Shown here: one piece after another, positions 19,862 to 30,789 of the stretch
How positions within the stretch are numbered: position 1 is the stretch's first letter
Layout: every line of letters begins with the position of its first letter
Source: Aureispira sp. CCB-QB1
Lineage (GTDB): Bacteria > Bacteroidota > Bacteroidia > Chitinophagales > Saprospiraceae
Assembly (NCBI RefSeq): GCF_000724545.1
Contig: NZ_JHBV01000015.1
Coordinates: forward strand, 48,604 to 112,603
Direction: 5' to 3'
DNA: 64,000 nucleotides
Position numbers and translations under genes: made by a program
The notes under the pieces: generated by a model
The model's input: the letters and a program-made list of their open reading frames with translations, nothing else
Database searches by the model: none
Told to the model about the DNA's origin: nothing

Positions 19862-22516
19862 TTAAAAATCAATCTTGAATCGTACATTAAAGCGTCTAGA
19901 GGTTAATACATTAGGAATAGCATAGCTGCGATTCGAAAAATCTTTAATCCAAGTATTCGAAGCCACATTTTTAACATCCATTAGATTAAACACCTCAAAA
20001 CTAACCCAAATTCCTCGAATTCCTCTTAGTGCGTGTTTGGACATTTTTTTAAATAGTGCTTTGTTTCCATCATATTTTTTGTCAATATGAATCTTGCGAT
20101 CCCAAAGCCCAAAAGAAGCCCCAATGTCAATTCTATGATAAGCCGCAAAACGATAAGAATTTCTAAATTGTACATTGTTTTCAGGAATACCAAATGGCAA
20201 GCCTGTTCCTACTGTAAACGCAAAATTTAGTCGTGCCCAAGGAGCTTTCGGAAAATCATCTTGAAAGTACATAGAAAAAATCACCAACTGGTCGGTTGCT
20301 TTGGGGGCATCAGACAAGTATGTGGTATCAATAGTCGTTCCATTCAACGTTCTGACACCATGATTAACGCCATTAAAAGATTCTCTTGCTCTTAAAAATG
20401 ATAGATTAATCCAAGATTCCAAACCGTCTACCAGCTCTCCATTTAGCCTCAAATCCAATCCTGCTACATATCCTGTTGCTAAATTGTCTCCATAGTATCG
20501 AATGCGAACATTTTCTATATCGTATGGTATCAAGTCCCATTGATGTTTATAATAAGCCTCTGTTATAAATTTAAAACGACGCTTAAACATAATAAAATCC
20601 CAGACAATTCCTCCCAACACATGCACGGATTTTTGTGCCCTTACGCCCGTGTTTACCTCACCTCTCAAGTCACGCAACTCTCTATAGAAAGGCGATTGAT
20701 AGTATAAGCCTGTGGCTAATTTAAAGGTTAAATCTTTTGTTTTCTTAGTGGTATCTGCAATTGAATTTTGATAACGTCTAGGCGTGTAATACATCTGCAA
20801 ACGAGGAGAAACAATTAGCTCTTTGTTGAGTGTCCAATAACTAGCACGTACACCTGCCGTCATCCGAAACAAATGCTTCATTGATTTGTGTTCCCATGTA
20901 TTTTGAACGTAGGCATTTAGACGATGAGAATTCAAATTAACAGTAGTACGAATATAATTGGGAATATACACTTGGTTTGTATCAACAGGCAAAGTATAAC
21001 CCAACGAGTCCAATCGACGCCATTCCTTCAACTTATCGTTGATAATTTCATTTTTGTAGCCAATTCCCCACTTCAACCAATGATGATTCTCAATCCCTGT
21101 TCTTTCGTAACGATCGTACAACCAAGTCCCTTTTAACTGAACATTGGTTACGTTTGCTTGTAAAAAATTTCGAGCAAAGTGATGCGTTTCACCATAAGCC
21201 AGCGTTCCAATTACTTCTCCAAAATTATCTTCCCCCAGACCAGTTTCTATTTCGTCTAATTTGTAAAAGTTGATAATATCAATTCGTTCGTTTTCATTCG
21301 ATTGATAATGAGATGCCAACAATTTTAGCTTTAGATTAGTTGCTACTGTAGCTGTTGTATCAATTTCTTTATCTCTTCCGCCTCCCCAAGGCAAAAAGGT
21401 AATCGCTGTTCCCGCTGTAAAGTTCTCAAAATTAGAAATTTCTTGCCCTTCAAACAAAGTGGTCAAACGCAAGGCTTGGTTGAATAACCCTGTTGTGGTA
21501 GAACTCTCTCTAGGAATCAAAGAATAGATGGAATTAGAATAATGTCCAATAGCTTCTACTTGCCATTTTTCATTAATATCATAAATAAAATCGCCTTGTA
21601 TATCTACAAATTGAGGCACATACTCTCCTTTGACATCTAAAGAAGATAACAAATAAGAAGTTGTTTTGTAACGAGCCCCTAAGGTATAAGTAAAACGATT
21701 GGGGACTTTTCGTTGTTTAGAAATAGAATCTTTATAAACAGCACCTCCTACATAGACACTCCCTCCTAATAAAGAACCGCCAACAGAAGCTTCAAACTCG
21801 TAGGGGCGGCGATAATGCACGTCCAAAACCGAAGCCATTTTATCTCCATATTGAGCTTTAAATCCTCCTGAAGAAAACGATAAATAATCCAACATATCTC
21901 CATTTGGAAAAATTAACCCTTCCTGCTGTCCAGATCGAACCAACAGTGGACGGTATATTTCAAAATCATTGACATACACCAAGTTTTCGTCGTAGTTTCC
22001 TCCTCGAACAGAGTACTGAGACGTCAACTCTCCCCCCGTTCCTGCGGTTACCCCTGGTGCCAAATACTTGATAAGAGAGGTTAAGTTCCCATCTGTGGTC
22101 GGAATGCGCTCAATATCTGCTTTCTCAACATGCAAGGCGTCTATCTCTCGTTTTTCGAAAGATTCCACAATTGCCTCAGGACCACTAATAGCATCCGAGA
22201 GCAATGTTACATCTAATCTTATGGGCTTTTTGGGAGCTACTTTTACCCCCAGTTCTTTATATGTTTTATAAGCAAGGTAGCTATAGCTAATGTTTATTAG
22301 TTTGTTGGCAGGCACCAACAATTTATATTCGCCATTTACACTGGTTACGGTGTTAATATCTGTACCTTCTACCAAAATTAAAACGCCAGTACCTGGTGTA
22401 CCATCATCTAATAGAACCGTTCCTATAATGGTTCCCATCAATTGCTCGTCTTGGGCAAAGGAAAAGTTGGTGTACAAAAGGGTTGTCACAAAAGCCAACA
22501 AAAAAATACAACGCAT
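19862..22516 (-). CDS. TonB-dependent receptor with carboxypeptidase-regulatory-like domain
   Basis: An 884-residue outer-membrane protein: signal peptide (ending SFAQ, about 21), CarboxypepD-regulatory-like domain (about 28-110, GTVLLDDGTPGTGVLI), plug domain (about 125-235, with YSVRGGNYDENLVYVNDFEIY) and a beta-barrel to the C-terminus, which ends in alternating hydrophobics and Phe (RFNVRFKIDF). The barrel strands are rich in aromatic/charged alternation. No SusD partner is next to it, so it is not a typical SusCD polysaccharide locus. The substrate (siderophore, vitamin or peptide) cannot be told from sequence. Confidence 0.9.
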   Translation of the reverse strand: MRCIFLLAFVTTLLYTNFSFAQDEQLMGTIIGTVLLDDGTPGTGVLILVEGTDINTVTSVNGEYKLLVPANKLINISYSYLAYKTYKELGVKVAPKKPIRLDVTLLSDAISGPEAIVESFEKREIDALHVEKADIERIPTTDGNLTSLIKYLAPGVTAGTGGELTSQYSVRGGNYDENLVYVNDFEIYRPLLVRSGQQEGLIFPNGDMLDYLSFSSGGFKAQYGDKMASVLDVHYRRPYEFEASVGGSLLGGSVYVGGAVYKDSISKQRKVPNRFTYTLGARYKTTSYLLSSLDVKGEYVPQFVDIQGDFIYDINEKWQVEAIGHYSNSIYSLIPRESSTTTGLFNQALRLTTLFEGQEISNFENFTAGTAITFLPWGGGRDKEIDTTATVATNLKLKLLASHYQSNENERIDIINFYKLDEIETGLGEDNFGEVIGTLAYGETHHFARNFLQANVTNVQLKGTWLYDRYERTGIENHHWLKWGIGYKNEIINDKLKEWRRLDSLGYTLPVDTNQVYIPNYIRTTVNLNSHRLNAYVQNTWEHKSMKHLFRMTAGVRASYWTLNKELIVSPRLQMYYTPRRYQNSIADTTKKTKDLTFKLATGLYYQSPFYRELRDLRGEVNTGVRAQKSVHVLGGIVWDFIMFKRRFKFITEAYYKHQWDLIPYDIENVRIRYYGDNLATGYVAGLDLRLNGELVDGLESWINLSFLRARESFNGVNHGVRTLNGTTIDTTYLSDAPKATDQLVIFSMYFQDDFPKAPWARLNFAFTVGTGLPFGIPENNVQFRNSYRFAAYHRIDIGASFGLWDRKIHIDKKYDGNKALFKKMSKHALRGIRGIWVSFEVFNLMDVKNVASNTWIKDFSNRSYAIPNVLTSRRFNVRFKIDF

Positions 22517-22825
22517 AAGGGTTATGATTATTTCTAAAGAATTGCTTAATGCATAAATGTAAAGTTTTTTGTCATAAATTGGCTTTCGTTAAGAATATAT
22601 TAGTGATGTAGTAGGCTTTTTATGTGTTAAAATTGGAAAAAAGTTCTTTAAATCTTCGTTAAAAATAAGGTATTCAAGTCTATTTTTTAACAGATCTCAA
22701 TCACTAAGCAACTGATACCATGCAGTTTATTACACAACAACAATTTAAACATCTCGTCTACTCCCCCTATAAAACGTAAGTTTTACTCAAAACGATGGCT
22801 AACGCCTTTTTTATATGCATAAATA
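22517..22825. other. Intergenic, nothing recognised
   Basis: This spacer between kptA's 3' end and the TonB receptor start is AT-rich and has no tRNA-like fold, no clear hairpin with a T tract and no repeat copy. Confidence 0.35.
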
Positions 22826-23380
22826 CTAGTCCACAGTTTCTACTAAAGACAAATATTCAACAGGTACATGATCGGTTAACCAGACTTGATTTTCTGATAC
22901 AAAAAATTCAAATCCTGCCTCATGCATTTCTTTAGCTCGGATTTCCAATATAACCACTTTGCCGTGTCGGCTCCCCACATTGCTAGCCGTATGTATATCT
23001 TTAGATAAGTGAACGTGGTGTCGATTTCTTTTTAGCAGACCTTTTTCTAGAATGGAATCTAAAAACCGAGTTGCTGTACCGTGATATAATATGCGAGGTG
23101 GTCTAACAGATTGATAACCTAAACTAATATCTATAGAATGCCCTTGGCTTGCTCGAATTTTTGTTTTATCTGTATTAAAAGCAAAACGTTGCTTATCATT
23201 ATTAGCAACAACTTCTTCCAGAATAGGAAAGCTTATTTTTCTATTATGTTTTGCTAATTGATGCAGTAATTCTTCGGTTTTAGCCCAGCCATTTTCATCT
23301 AAATTTAGTTGTATAATTTCAGGTTTATGTCTTAACACTAGGCTTAAGAATTTACTAATTTTCTTATGATTCGGTTTCAT
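22826..23380 (-). CDS. kptA: RNA 2'-phosphotransferase Tpt1/KptA
   Basis: A 184-residue protein covering the whole Tpt1/KptA family. These enzymes transfer an internal RNA 2'-phosphate to NAD+, yielding ADP-ribose 1'',2''-cyclic phosphate and nicotinamide. Visible hallmarks are FLSLVLRHKP (Arg17), NGWAKTEELL (winged-helix lobe), RASQGHS (76-82), LYHGT (98-102, NAD site), HHVHLS and SRHGKVVILEI. Key Arg/His residues appear intact. Bacteria lack yeast-type tRNA splicing, so the physiological substrate is unclear; a role in RNA repair is likely. An RNA ligase/HD-Pnk operon lies about 40 kb away in this window. The gene is monocistronic. Confidence 0.95.
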   Translation of the reverse strand: MKPNHKKISKFLSLVLRHKPEIIQLNLDENGWAKTEELLHQLAKHNRKISFPILEEVVANNDKQRFAFNTDKTKIRASQGHSIDISLGYQSVRPPRILYHGTATRFLDSILEKGLLKRNRHHVHLSKDIHTASNVGSRHGKVVILEIRAKEMHEAGFEFFVSENQVWLTDHVPVEYLSLVETVD

Positions 23381-23648
23381 TATTGTTATATTATGTTGGG
23401 TTTAAGTTTAATAATTTGTTAGAAAATCGCCATCAATCACTACAGCTACAATGACTGTAATATCATCTGTTAGGCAGAGATAGTACAATTTTTTGGCTTT
23501 GAAAGACCTCTACTAGAGTAAGAACAATCTCGAATTAAAGTTCTATTTTGATAAAGCCACTTTAAATTTTGAACGATATTCTAACTTTCAAATAAAAACC
23601 CTATTTTTACATAAAGAGTTTCACGAATTATCACAATCTAATATAAAC

Positions 23649-25151
23649 ATGATTAACAAACTACTTGTTGTTGTACTACTAATAGCTTTGACTAGTCAAC
23701 TGATTGCGCAAGAGAATCGTAAAGAAAATGGTGTCAAAGTTGGGCGATGGGTACATAAAGATGACCGAGATTTGGTTTATGCAGAAGGAAATTATAACGA
23801 TGGAGTCAAAGAAGGAAGATGGCTTTATTATGTTTCTCCCGTCAGTCGATATACAGGAGTGCCTGATGTAAAAGGAGACTATAATGCTGCTGGACAAAAA
23901 ACGGGCACTTGGACTTTTATTAGTACACAAACGAAAATTAGAGTAGATGCAAATTTTGTGGATGGCTTGATGGATGGCACTTGTAGTTATTATAGTCCTA
24001 CTGGAAAAATTCTAGCAACAGGGTTAATGAGCACTGGTATTCGTCATGGTCAATGGGTATTTTATAATAGTGGTAAAAAAATGACGGATGGTTTTTATCA
24101 AAATGGCATCAAAATAGGTAACTGGACCTATGATTACTACCCAGAACCAACCATGCACGTCAAAGGGATGTTTAACTTTGACGACGGCAACAAAAGTGGA
24201 AAATTAGAATACTACCGGGTTGATTATCACCCCAAATTTGGCACAGAAGAACTGCTTTCTGGTATTGGAACCTACTCCAATGGGAAAAAAATAGGTCGAT
24301 GGATTGAATACAACCAAGGCCTAAAAGGAGAATTTGTAGAAACAGGGAATTATAATCGCAATGGCAAACGTCATGGTTTTTGGAAATCTACCATAGAACG
24401 TAAAAATTATCAAGCAGCTATTTACGAAAATGGGGTTTTAAATGGCAAATTTATGCAATACCATGATAATGGCAAATTAAAATATGAAACGACTTATAAA
24501 GATGGTTTGCCGACAGGTCCTTTTGTGCGTTATTACAACAATGGGAATATCGAAGAAAAAGGAACCACTGTTTTTTCTCCCAACCCTTCTGATGTAACTA
24601 TCGATACGATTTATTACACTTTAAAGCTTCCTTACGAGTATCATTTTCAATTGGTAGAATTGCCTAATTTTTATCGTATGAATTACAATTTTGCTACTTG
24701 GATTACAGATCCTAGTTATTCCATTGAGCCTGCTGAGTTGGATCGCCGTTTTGATATTTACAAGGACTATGGTTTGGAACCTAAAAAACGTATTGAATCA
24801 ACCAAAATAACAGGAAGAAAGGCTGTCCGTACAGGCGAATATCAGGCATTTTTCAGAAATCAGAAACTAAAACTAGAGGGAAGTTATCATCCTAAGGTAA
24901 CTGAAGTTTTCGATCCTGAAACCAATACCTATATCCGCGACTATGCTCGTGATGGTGAATGGAAAGAATACGATGACAATGGCTACGTCATGCGGACAAT
25001 GTTTTACGATAAAGGAAAACTTTTAAAAATGTTGGATGATAAAGGGAATGAAGTTGGTGTCGGAGCAAAAGCCACCTCTACCGAAGAAACCAAATCCGAG
25101 CCAGCACCTGAAGAAGAAAACAAACGCGTTGAAGTAATCAAAAACAACTAA
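23649..25151 (+). CDS. Secreted YwqK/MORN-type repeat protein
   Basis: A 500-residue protein with a signal peptide (ends LIAQ, about 20). The body is a chain of MORN-like/YwqK-type repeats of about 22-24 residues with the pattern G-W-YY-GK-EG-Y, for example NGVKVGRWVH, NDGVKEGRWLYYV, NGKKIGRWIEYNQG and NGKLKYETTYKDGLPTG. The C-terminal tail is rich in Glu/Lys/Pro. In annotation pipelines such proteins are often called toxin-antitoxin YwqK family antitoxin, but with a signal peptide and no toxin nearby that name is misleading. It is probably envelope-associated; the function is unknown. A strong terminator follows. Confidence 0.85.
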   Translation: MINKLLVVVLLIALTSQLIAQENRKENGVKVGRWVHKDDRDLVYAEGNYNDGVKEGRWLYYVSPVSRYTGVPDVKGDYNAAGQKTGTWTFISTQTKIRVDANFVDGLMDGTCSYYSPTGKILATGLMSTGIRHGQWVFYNSGKKMTDGFYQNGIKIGNWTYDYYPEPTMHVKGMFNFDDGNKSGKLEYYRVDYHPKFGTEELLSGIGTYSNGKKIGRWIEYNQGLKGEFVETGNYNRNGKRHGFWKSTIERKNYQAAIYENGVLNGKFMQYHDNGKLKYETTYKDGLPTGPFVRYYNNGNIEEKGTTVFSPNPSDVTIDTIYYTLKLPYEYHFQLVELPNFYRMNYNFATWITDPSYSIEPAELDRRFDIYKDYGLEPKKRIESTKITGRKAVRTGEYQAFFRNQKLKLEGSYHPKVTEVFDPETNTYIRDYARDGEWKEYDDNGYVMRTMFYDKGKLLKMLDDKGNEVGVGAKATSTEETKSEPAPEEENKRVEVIKNN

Positions 25152-25167
25152 AGCAACAATATTTTGC

Positions 25168-25206
25168 AAGCCCTGCATGGTCAAATACCATACAGGGCTT
25201 TTTTTG
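25168..25206. terminator. Strong terminator between convergent genes
   Basis: AAGCCCTG-ATGGT pairs with ACCAT-CAGGGCTT (25168-25181 with 25187-25200) and is followed by eight T on the plus strand. It ends the YwqK-type gene and may also serve the convergent operon, whose last stop is at 25216. Confidence 0.88.
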
Positions 25207-25215
25207 TTGGTTCAA

Positions 25216-26307
25216 TCACCACGCATTAATAACAGGCACCTCACGTTTTCTAAGAATTACCCGCCCTTTAATATCTTTTAGTTCCAACGCTGCAATTTTT
25301 CGTTCTTGATACCCTTCCATCCTATAAATACGTCGTTCAACAACAGCAGCTATTTTAAACCCAACATTTAAGCCATTCAAAAAATTATCATTATTCAAGG
25401 TTAGGTGTACTCTTCCTTGCAGTTCCTTCATTTCTCGACCAAAAGCAGTTGTTACATCTCCTGAAGCAATCCGAGTTTTTTGCCCCTTATTCTCAACAAA
25501 CAATTCGTATTGAATATTTTCTCCCTGCGGAGGATTGACAGAAACAGCATAAACTCCTAGGGCTAATCCTGCTAAGATGTTTTTAGTAACAATTTTTGTT
25601 GCCGCAGTTTGAAGAAACTTTTTTAGTTCTTTGTTATAACTTTCAGTCCCTTCCTGTCCTACTCCAACCCAATACGCCCAACCAACGACTTGCTGCTCCA
25701 AAGAATTTTCTTGAATAGAAGGAGGTAAATTAAAACTTAGAGTACTAATATTGTCATTGGTTAAGTTGGTTCTGGAATGGACTCGTTCCTCTTGATTAGC
25801 AACTTCAACGACATCTAAATCTGTTCTTTTTAAAACTCTACGATATTTAGTTACATAAGTAGTATCATAAATAGTAGTGATTTTTTCGCTATAATTTCGG
25901 CGAATAGTATCTGTTATCGTCCGCCATTCTACGTGCGTATCAAAATCAACTCTAGCACTCGAATAAGGAATGCGTTCTATTTTGAACCGAACCCGTTTTG
26001 CTCCTCCCGACTTTAACCTAAACTCATAAATCGCTCGTTCAAATACTCGAATTTTCTTTCGATTCAAAGCATCTACTTGCAATACTTGATACTTTGTTTC
26101 GCCTTGATAAACCAAGACTTCAACGGCTTTAACAAACTTTCCTTTTAACATAGAAAGATCCAATACAATTTCATCTCCTGTTTCGAATGCAAAGAAAAAA
26201 CGTTGTTCTCCGTTAATTTGTAGTGTTTGATCTGTCACAACAATTGGCTCAATAGGATTAGCCTGAACAACCGTTGCCATTAATAAGCAGATAAGAATAC
26301 GTAACAT
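25216..26307 (-). CDS. Secreted protein, last gene of kinase operon
   Basis: A 363-residue protein with a signal peptide (cleavage near VQAN, 16-17) and mostly beta-rich sequence. The ATG at 26307 directly follows the stop of the histidine kinase gene with no intervening base, so translation is probably coupled. No catalytic motif, lipobox, membrane anchor or sorting domain is visible. Repeated Arg-Arg and Lys-Arg pairs (KYRRVLKR, YRMEGYQERK) give a basic character. Family not recognised. The position suggests work with the kinase, perhaps as a periplasmic sensor or effector, but that is inference. Confidence 0.75.
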   Translation of the reverse strand: MLRILICLLMATVVQANPIEPIVVTDQTLQINGEQRFFFAFETGDEIVLDLSMLKGKFVKAVEVLVYQGETKYQVLQVDALNRKKIRVFERAIYEFRLKSGGAKRVRFKIERIPYSSARVDFDTHVEWRTITDTIRRNYSEKITTIYDTTYVTKYRRVLKRTDLDVVEVANQEERVHSRTNLTNDNISTLSFNLPPSIQENSLEQQVVGWAYWVGVGQEGTESYNKELKKFLQTAATKIVTKNILAGLALGVYAVSVNPPQGENIQYELFVENKGQKTRIASGDVTTAFGREMKELQGRVHLTLNNDNFLNGLNVGFKIAAVVERRIYRMEGYQERKIAALELKDIKGRVILRKREVPVINAW

Positions 26308-29163
26308 TTAAACCTCTTTGAATGAAATGATATAATTGGTTCCTTTTTTAGAGTTATCTTTTTGCATGGTTCCTTCTAGTTGACGGGTTAAGTTATTGAT
26401 TAACCTCAAACCTAAGGAATTGGTATTTTTAAAATTAATACTATCAGAATAGCCTTCTCCATCATCTCCTATTTCTAACACAAAGGAAGCCTTCTGAGAT
26501 ATTGTGTCCTCATTTTCTTGTCGATGTATGGCTATAGTAATAATCCCTGCATTGTCTTTCTTAATTCCATATTTTAAAGAATTGGTTAATATTTCATTAA
26601 TGAGCAATCCTAAAGGAATCGCTGTATCTATGCCCAAACTAATATCTGGAATATTCAATATCAACTCGACATTATTATCAGCCCCCTTAATAGAACGAAT
26701 TAAATATTCACTCAATTCTCGCAAATAATGGCGGTAATCTAACTTAGAGAGATTATCCGACTGATACAACATTTCATGAACAATTGCCATGGAATTGATT
26801 CGATACTGACTATCTGCAAAAATTCGTTTTTGGTCATCGTCCTTAAGATAACTTGACTGCAAACTCAAAAGACTGGTAATTACTTGCAAATTATTTTTCA
26901 CTCGATGATGAATCTCTTTAAGTAAAACATCTTTTTCTTCATTAGAAATCAAAAGTGCCTCTGCCTCTTTTCGCTCTGTTACATCCAAACAGGTACCAAT
27001 AACCCTAGAAGCAATACCCTTTTTATCTCGAAAATAAATGACATGACTTTCGATGTATTTTATCTTTCCATGAATAATTACACGGTATTCATTTTTATAA
27101 TTAAACAATTCTCTATTGCTAAGATTGTATAAATAAGCATTCATTACCCTTACTTGATCATCTGGGTGCAAGATAGAAGCAATGTATTCATTTTTATTAT
27201 AAAAGGCATTCCCAACTCCTTTTTCCAAACCAAACAATTCATACATTCTATCGTTCCAATGCAATAAATTCTCTGCAATTTGCCAATCATAACTCCCTAA
27301 ACGAGCAGCTTGCGTTGCCAACTGCAATCGTTCTCTTCCTTCTAAAATTGCGGCCTCCGATTTTTTTCGTTTGGTAATATCCCTAGCACTCCCATACAAT
27401 CTAGTCTGCTTATTCTCCTCTCCTCCAACAGATATATTATCCTCTATCCACAAATAATAACCATCTTTATGTTTAAAGCGATACTCTCTAACAATAGGTT
27501 TCCCTGTTTCGTGTAATTTTTCTCCTTGCGCTACTACCAATTCAAAATCATCCGAATGAATTCTACTAGGCCATAATAGAGGATCATTTTTGAGCTCTTG
27601 GTGCGTGTATCCAAAGATACCAATCGTATCTCCATTGATATAAGTGATCGGATTATTATACTCTTTTTCGTCTTCTAGCTCTACAATAAAAACAATTTCG
27701 TTGATGTTAGAAATCAACTCATTAAACTTTAATTCATTTTTGAGGGCAGCTTCTTGAGCCAACTTTAATTCTGTTACGTCCTGCTCAGTTCCTTTAATAT
27801 AAAGCGTTTTGCCTGTTGCATCTTTTTCAACTCGACCAATGCCTAGTATATAACGATACGTACCACTGTCGTCCAAAAACTTATGCTCGTACTTAAAGTT
27901 AGGGTCGTCTCCTTCTATGGCTGCAATAATGACATTCCGAAATTTTTCTTCGTCCTCTTTTTTTATTTTTTTGATATAAATATTGTAAAGTTCTGTTGTC
28001 GGAGTAGAAAGATCTACATTATACGTTCGGTATTGTTGTTCTGACCATAGCAACTCTTGTGTATCAAAGGTATAGTGCCAACTACCTACTTTAGAGAGTA
28101 ATTGCGCTTCTTTCAATTGTTCTTCTCTATCTTCTAGGATCTTTTTATCCTCTTCTAGAATTTTTTTGGTTATTTCTAATTCTTTGTTTTGTTTTAAATA
28201 TTTTTTATTAATTTTTTTTAAACTTGTTTTGTAATAACTCTGCTCTATAGCAACTTCTGCCAAGTCTGCTGCCATCAAAATCAAATCCATTTCTATCGAC
28301 ACAGGTTCCCTAACCGTTGCAGAATAAAATGCAAAAGTACCCAAAACTTCTCCCTTGGGCGAAATAATAGGAGTCGACCAACAAGACGTAATTCCAAACA
28401 TCTTTGCCAAGCTTCTACAATTTATATAAAATGGATCAGCATGCAAATTAGGAACAATCACCTGTCTTTTTGATTCTGCAGCAATACAACAAGGCAAAAT
28501 ATCAACCCCAACAGTAATTCCATGGATTGATTCAATAAATTCTTTGGGCAAACTAGGCGCCGATTTGACCAATAGACGATTGCCATCCAACAACAAAATA
28601 GAGACCCTAACTTCTTCTAATAGTCCTTCCATTCGTTCCGCCAGCATTAATAAAATATCGTCTACTGGCTCCTGTCTAGCAACCATTCGAAGGACATCTT
28701 TATTTAAACGTAATTCAAGGTTTTGTCGTTTTTGTATTTCTAAAACATTCAATAATTCTAGATTGAGATTTTCATTTTTTTTCTTTTCAGATAGTTCACG
28801 AACAACCGCTAACACATGATTTTCGTCAATTTTAGAATAGCGAACTTGGACAGGAAATAAGGTTCCATTTTTTTTCTTGCTAATTCCTTCTACATCAATG
28901 ACCTCTCCAATGTGATATTGCTCCAAAAGAGCATTAATCCTATTTTTTGCGCTACTGTCTAAATCAACATCAAACACTGACATTGTATAAAATTCTTTTT
29001 TGCTGTAACCATATAAATCACAAGCTTGTTGATTTACAGCAACAAATCTTAAATCTATTGTCCTTATTTTGAGCATACAATCTGGGGACAAATCAAAAAC
29101 ACGTTCAAATGAATCCTCTAACTCCCTAGGTTGTTTGTTGTTTTCTGCAAAAAAATCTTCCAT
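26308..29163 (-). CDS. Multi-PAS/GAF sensor histidine kinase (HisKA_2 type)
   Basis: A 951-residue cytoplasmic kinase with no membrane segment. Domains in order: PAS (about 18-130), GAF (about 150-310), coiled coil (310-355), three PAS-type modules (about 350-475, 475-605, 605-735), HisKA_2 dimerisation/phosphoacceptor domain with [11 protein letters not shown] (His about 751) and a C-terminal HATPase_c ([12 protein letters not shown] around 860, [16 protein letters not shown]). HisKA_2/HWE-like kinases often signal to stand-alone regulators. No response regulator is next to it, so its partner is elsewhere. It sits inside a compact operon: the GDYXXLXY gene ends one base upstream and a secreted-protein gene begins directly at its stop. 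Confidence 0.93.
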   Translation of the reverse strand: MEDFFAENNKQPRELEDSFERVFDLSPDCMLKIRTIDLRFVAVNQQACDLYGYSKKEFYTMSVFDVDLDSSAKNRINALLEQYHIGEVIDVEGISKKKNGTLFPVQVRYSKIDENHVLAVVRELSEKKKNENLNLELLNVLEIQKRQNLELRLNKDVLRMVARQEPVDDILLMLAERMEGLLEEVRVSILLLDGNRLLVKSAPSLPKEFIESIHGITVGVDILPCCIAAESKRQVIVPNLHADPFYINCRSLAKMFGITSCWSTPIISPKGEVLGTFAFYSATVREPVSIEMDLILMAADLAEVAIEQSYYKTSLKKINKKYLKQNKELEITKKILEEDKKILEDREEQLKEAQLLSKVGSWHYTFDTQELLWSEQQYRTYNVDLSTPTTELYNIYIKKIKKEDEEKFRNVIIAAIEGDDPNFKYEHKFLDDSGTYRYILGIGRVEKDATGKTLYIKGTEQDVTELKLAQEAALKNELKFNELISNINEIVFIVELEDEKEYNNPITYINGDTIGIFGYTHQELKNDPLLWPSRIHSDDFELVVAQGEKLHETGKPIVREYRFKHKDGYYLWIEDNISVGGEENKQTRLYGSARDITKRKKSEAAILEGRERLQLATQAARLGSYDWQIAENLLHWNDRMYELFGLEKGVGNAFYNKNEYIASILHPDDQVRVMNAYLYNLSNRELFNYKNEYRVIIHGKIKYIESHVIYFRDKKGIASRVIGTCLDVTERKEAEALLISNEEKDVLLKEIHHRVKNNLQVITSLLSLQSSYLKDDDQKRIFADSQYRINSMAIVHEMLYQSDNLSKLDYRHYLRELSEYLIRSIKGADNNVELILNIPDISLGIDTAIPLGLLINEILTNSLKYGIKKDNAGIITIAIHRQENEDTISQKASFVLEIGDDGEGYSDSINFKNTNSLGLRLINNLTRQLEGTMQKDNSKKGTNYIISFKEV

Positions 29164-29164
29164 T

Positions 29165-29674
29165 CTACTCTATATCGTAATTATTTATAATTTTCTGCCC
29201 TGAGGCATCATACAACCCAACCAGCACTGCTGAGCCATCCGCAGCAACCCTCAAACCTCCATACGCTGCCTTTTCATAAGTAGCTGCTTGCCCTTCTTCA
29301 AACATAAAGGACTCGGCGCCTATTTTTATACTCCCCGAACTACTACCATAATACTTAATTGCAATTTCATCAGATGCCAACCCCTTATTGTTGTCTTGTA
29401 AGCGTTCGTAAGAAGCCACATTAGTAGCACTTTTTTTAACAATGCAATATCCTCTAGGAGAAAAACTGTCGTCCATATTCCAAGTATTCGTCATCTCATA
29501 CCTCAACCGCATATAATCTCCCTGCATTAGCGATCTTGGGTCTAGAGGATATAAATCTAACAACACTAAGGTTCCATTTTTTATCGTATTTTCTTTCTGA
29601 ACAATCATCCAATTAAACACGCCAAAAAATAAAATTAAGTTGCTTATAAAAATGACTTTTTTGTATCCTTTCAT
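29165..29674 (-). CDS. GDYXXLXY domain protein
   Basis: A 169-residue protein with one N-terminal membrane segment or signal anchor (about 7-25) and the family signature [10 protein letters not shown] near residue 53. GDYXXLXY proteins commonly travel with DUF2157 and DUF4401 membrane proteins, exactly as here. The role is unknown; the domain is predicted to lie outside the cytoplasm. It starts 5 bp after the DUF4401 stop and ends one base before the kinase start. Confidence 0.88.
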   Translation of the reverse strand: MKGYKKVIFISNLILFFGVFNWMIVQKENTIKNGTLVLLDLYPLDPRSLMQGDYMRLRYEMTNTWNMDDSFSPRGYCIVKKSATNVASYERLQDNNKGLASDEIAIKYYGSSSGSIKIGAESFMFEEGQAATYEKAAYGGLRVAADGSAVLVGLYDASGQKIINNYDIE

Positions 29675-29679
29675 AATAT

Positions 29680-30789
29680 TTATTTAGAGGGCTTTGACAA
29701 CTCTGAATCATGTATGCGTTTCATCCCTGCTCCCAAAGCTAAAAATAACAGCCCAGCACCTATCATCAACATCGACTTAAATAATAAAGTCGTATTTAAG
29801 TTGTAATAAAATAGAACTGTGAAAAAGAATATGGTCAAAATTCCTTGTCCAGCCAATAAGCGATATCCAGAATAAATACCCAAAAACAAAAGCAAAACAC
29901 CTCCTACTATCCCTGGTGCTTTTATTAGCAATAATAATGCGATACTAGTTCCAACCAAAATAGGAATCTTGGGAACCTGCTTGCCTACTAAATCAATCGT
30001 TTCGCTGAGCGACCAAATTACCAGACTAAGTAACAACAACGTTGAAATCCACCAGTAGCTCCCCCATTCAGCTAATTGGTCTTCATATTGGTAGCCCCCA
30101 TTCCAATTTACAGACCCTGATAACAATCCAATCATAGAAATAGAACAGGCATTTAGTATTGAACTATACCATTGCCCTAACCAAGGATAACTACTCAAAA
30201 CTTTTGCTTCCTTTAACCACCCAATAGTAACAATTATAGCATTTACAAGAATGAGGAAATTAAATAAAACAGGGATTTTCCAATATTCGGCAATAAGCCA
30301 ATAAGCACAAGCATTAAAACAACATATTGCTGCAAATTTTTGCAAATGACTCCCTGCCAAAATTGTTATCAATAATGATACCACCAAAGACACCCAAAGG
30401 AATGCCTCAAAACTCTCTCTTCCTCCTATAAAACCAATCGAAAACAAAACTGTTCCTACAATCATCAGCGCCATCGAAACAGACTCTGTATTCGTTTTTT
30501 GATTAGAGGCATATGGAATAATCAGGCTAAGTATTGTAATCATAACTCCTAACCCAAGCATTCCTACTTTGGAGTCGAGCAAACCTATCGCTGCCAAAAA
30601 AGAAAAAAAGAAACCAGCCGCAAATAGTGCCCCTCCAAAAATTAAAATTTGAATTAATACAGACGTTTTATTATCTTCTAAACGCTGATAATCTTTTTGA
30701 AAAGCCTTTGTATCCAACTTAGGGTTAACTCCTGCTTCCTTATATATTTTTAATAACCCTTTTAAATTTATTTTGTTTTTAAGCTTCAT
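29680..30789 (-). CDS. DUF4401-type multi-pass membrane protein
   Basis: A 369-residue polytopic membrane protein with about ten hydrophobic segments after a cytoplasmic N-terminus (first about 45 residues; LKGLLKIYKEAGVNPKL). Its composition and the position between DUF2157 and GDYXXLXY genes fit the DUF4401 family. It overlaps the end of the DUF2157 gene by 11 bp, a sign of translational coupling. Function unknown; co-occurrence suggests a three-component membrane complex (inference). Confidence 0.82.
   Translation of the reverse strand: MKLKNKINLKGLLKIYKEAGVNPKLDTKAFQKDYQRLEDNKTSVLIQILIFGGALFAAGFFFSFLAAIGLLDSKVGMLGLGVMITILSLIIPYASNQKTNTESVSMALMIVGTVLFSIGFIGGRESFEAFLWVSLVVSLLITILAGSHLQKFAAICCFNACAYWLIAEYWKIPVLFNFLILVNAIIVTIGWLKEAKVLSSYPWLGQWYSSILNACSISMIGLLSGSVNWNGGYQYEDQLAEWGSYWWISTLLLLSLVIWSLSETIDLVGKQVPKIPILVGTSIALLLLIKAPGIVGGVLLLFLGIYSGYRLLAGQGILTIFFFTVLFYYNLNTTLLFKSMLMIGAGLLFLALGAGMKRIHDSELSKPSK

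Noticed and set aside
19862..22516. SusC-like polysaccharide locus
   Set aside because: No SusD gene is adjacent and the receptor lacks SusC-like length and motif pattern.
23649..25151. Toxin-antitoxin system
   Set aside because: The YwqK name is only a domain label; the protein is secreted and no toxin gene lies nearby.
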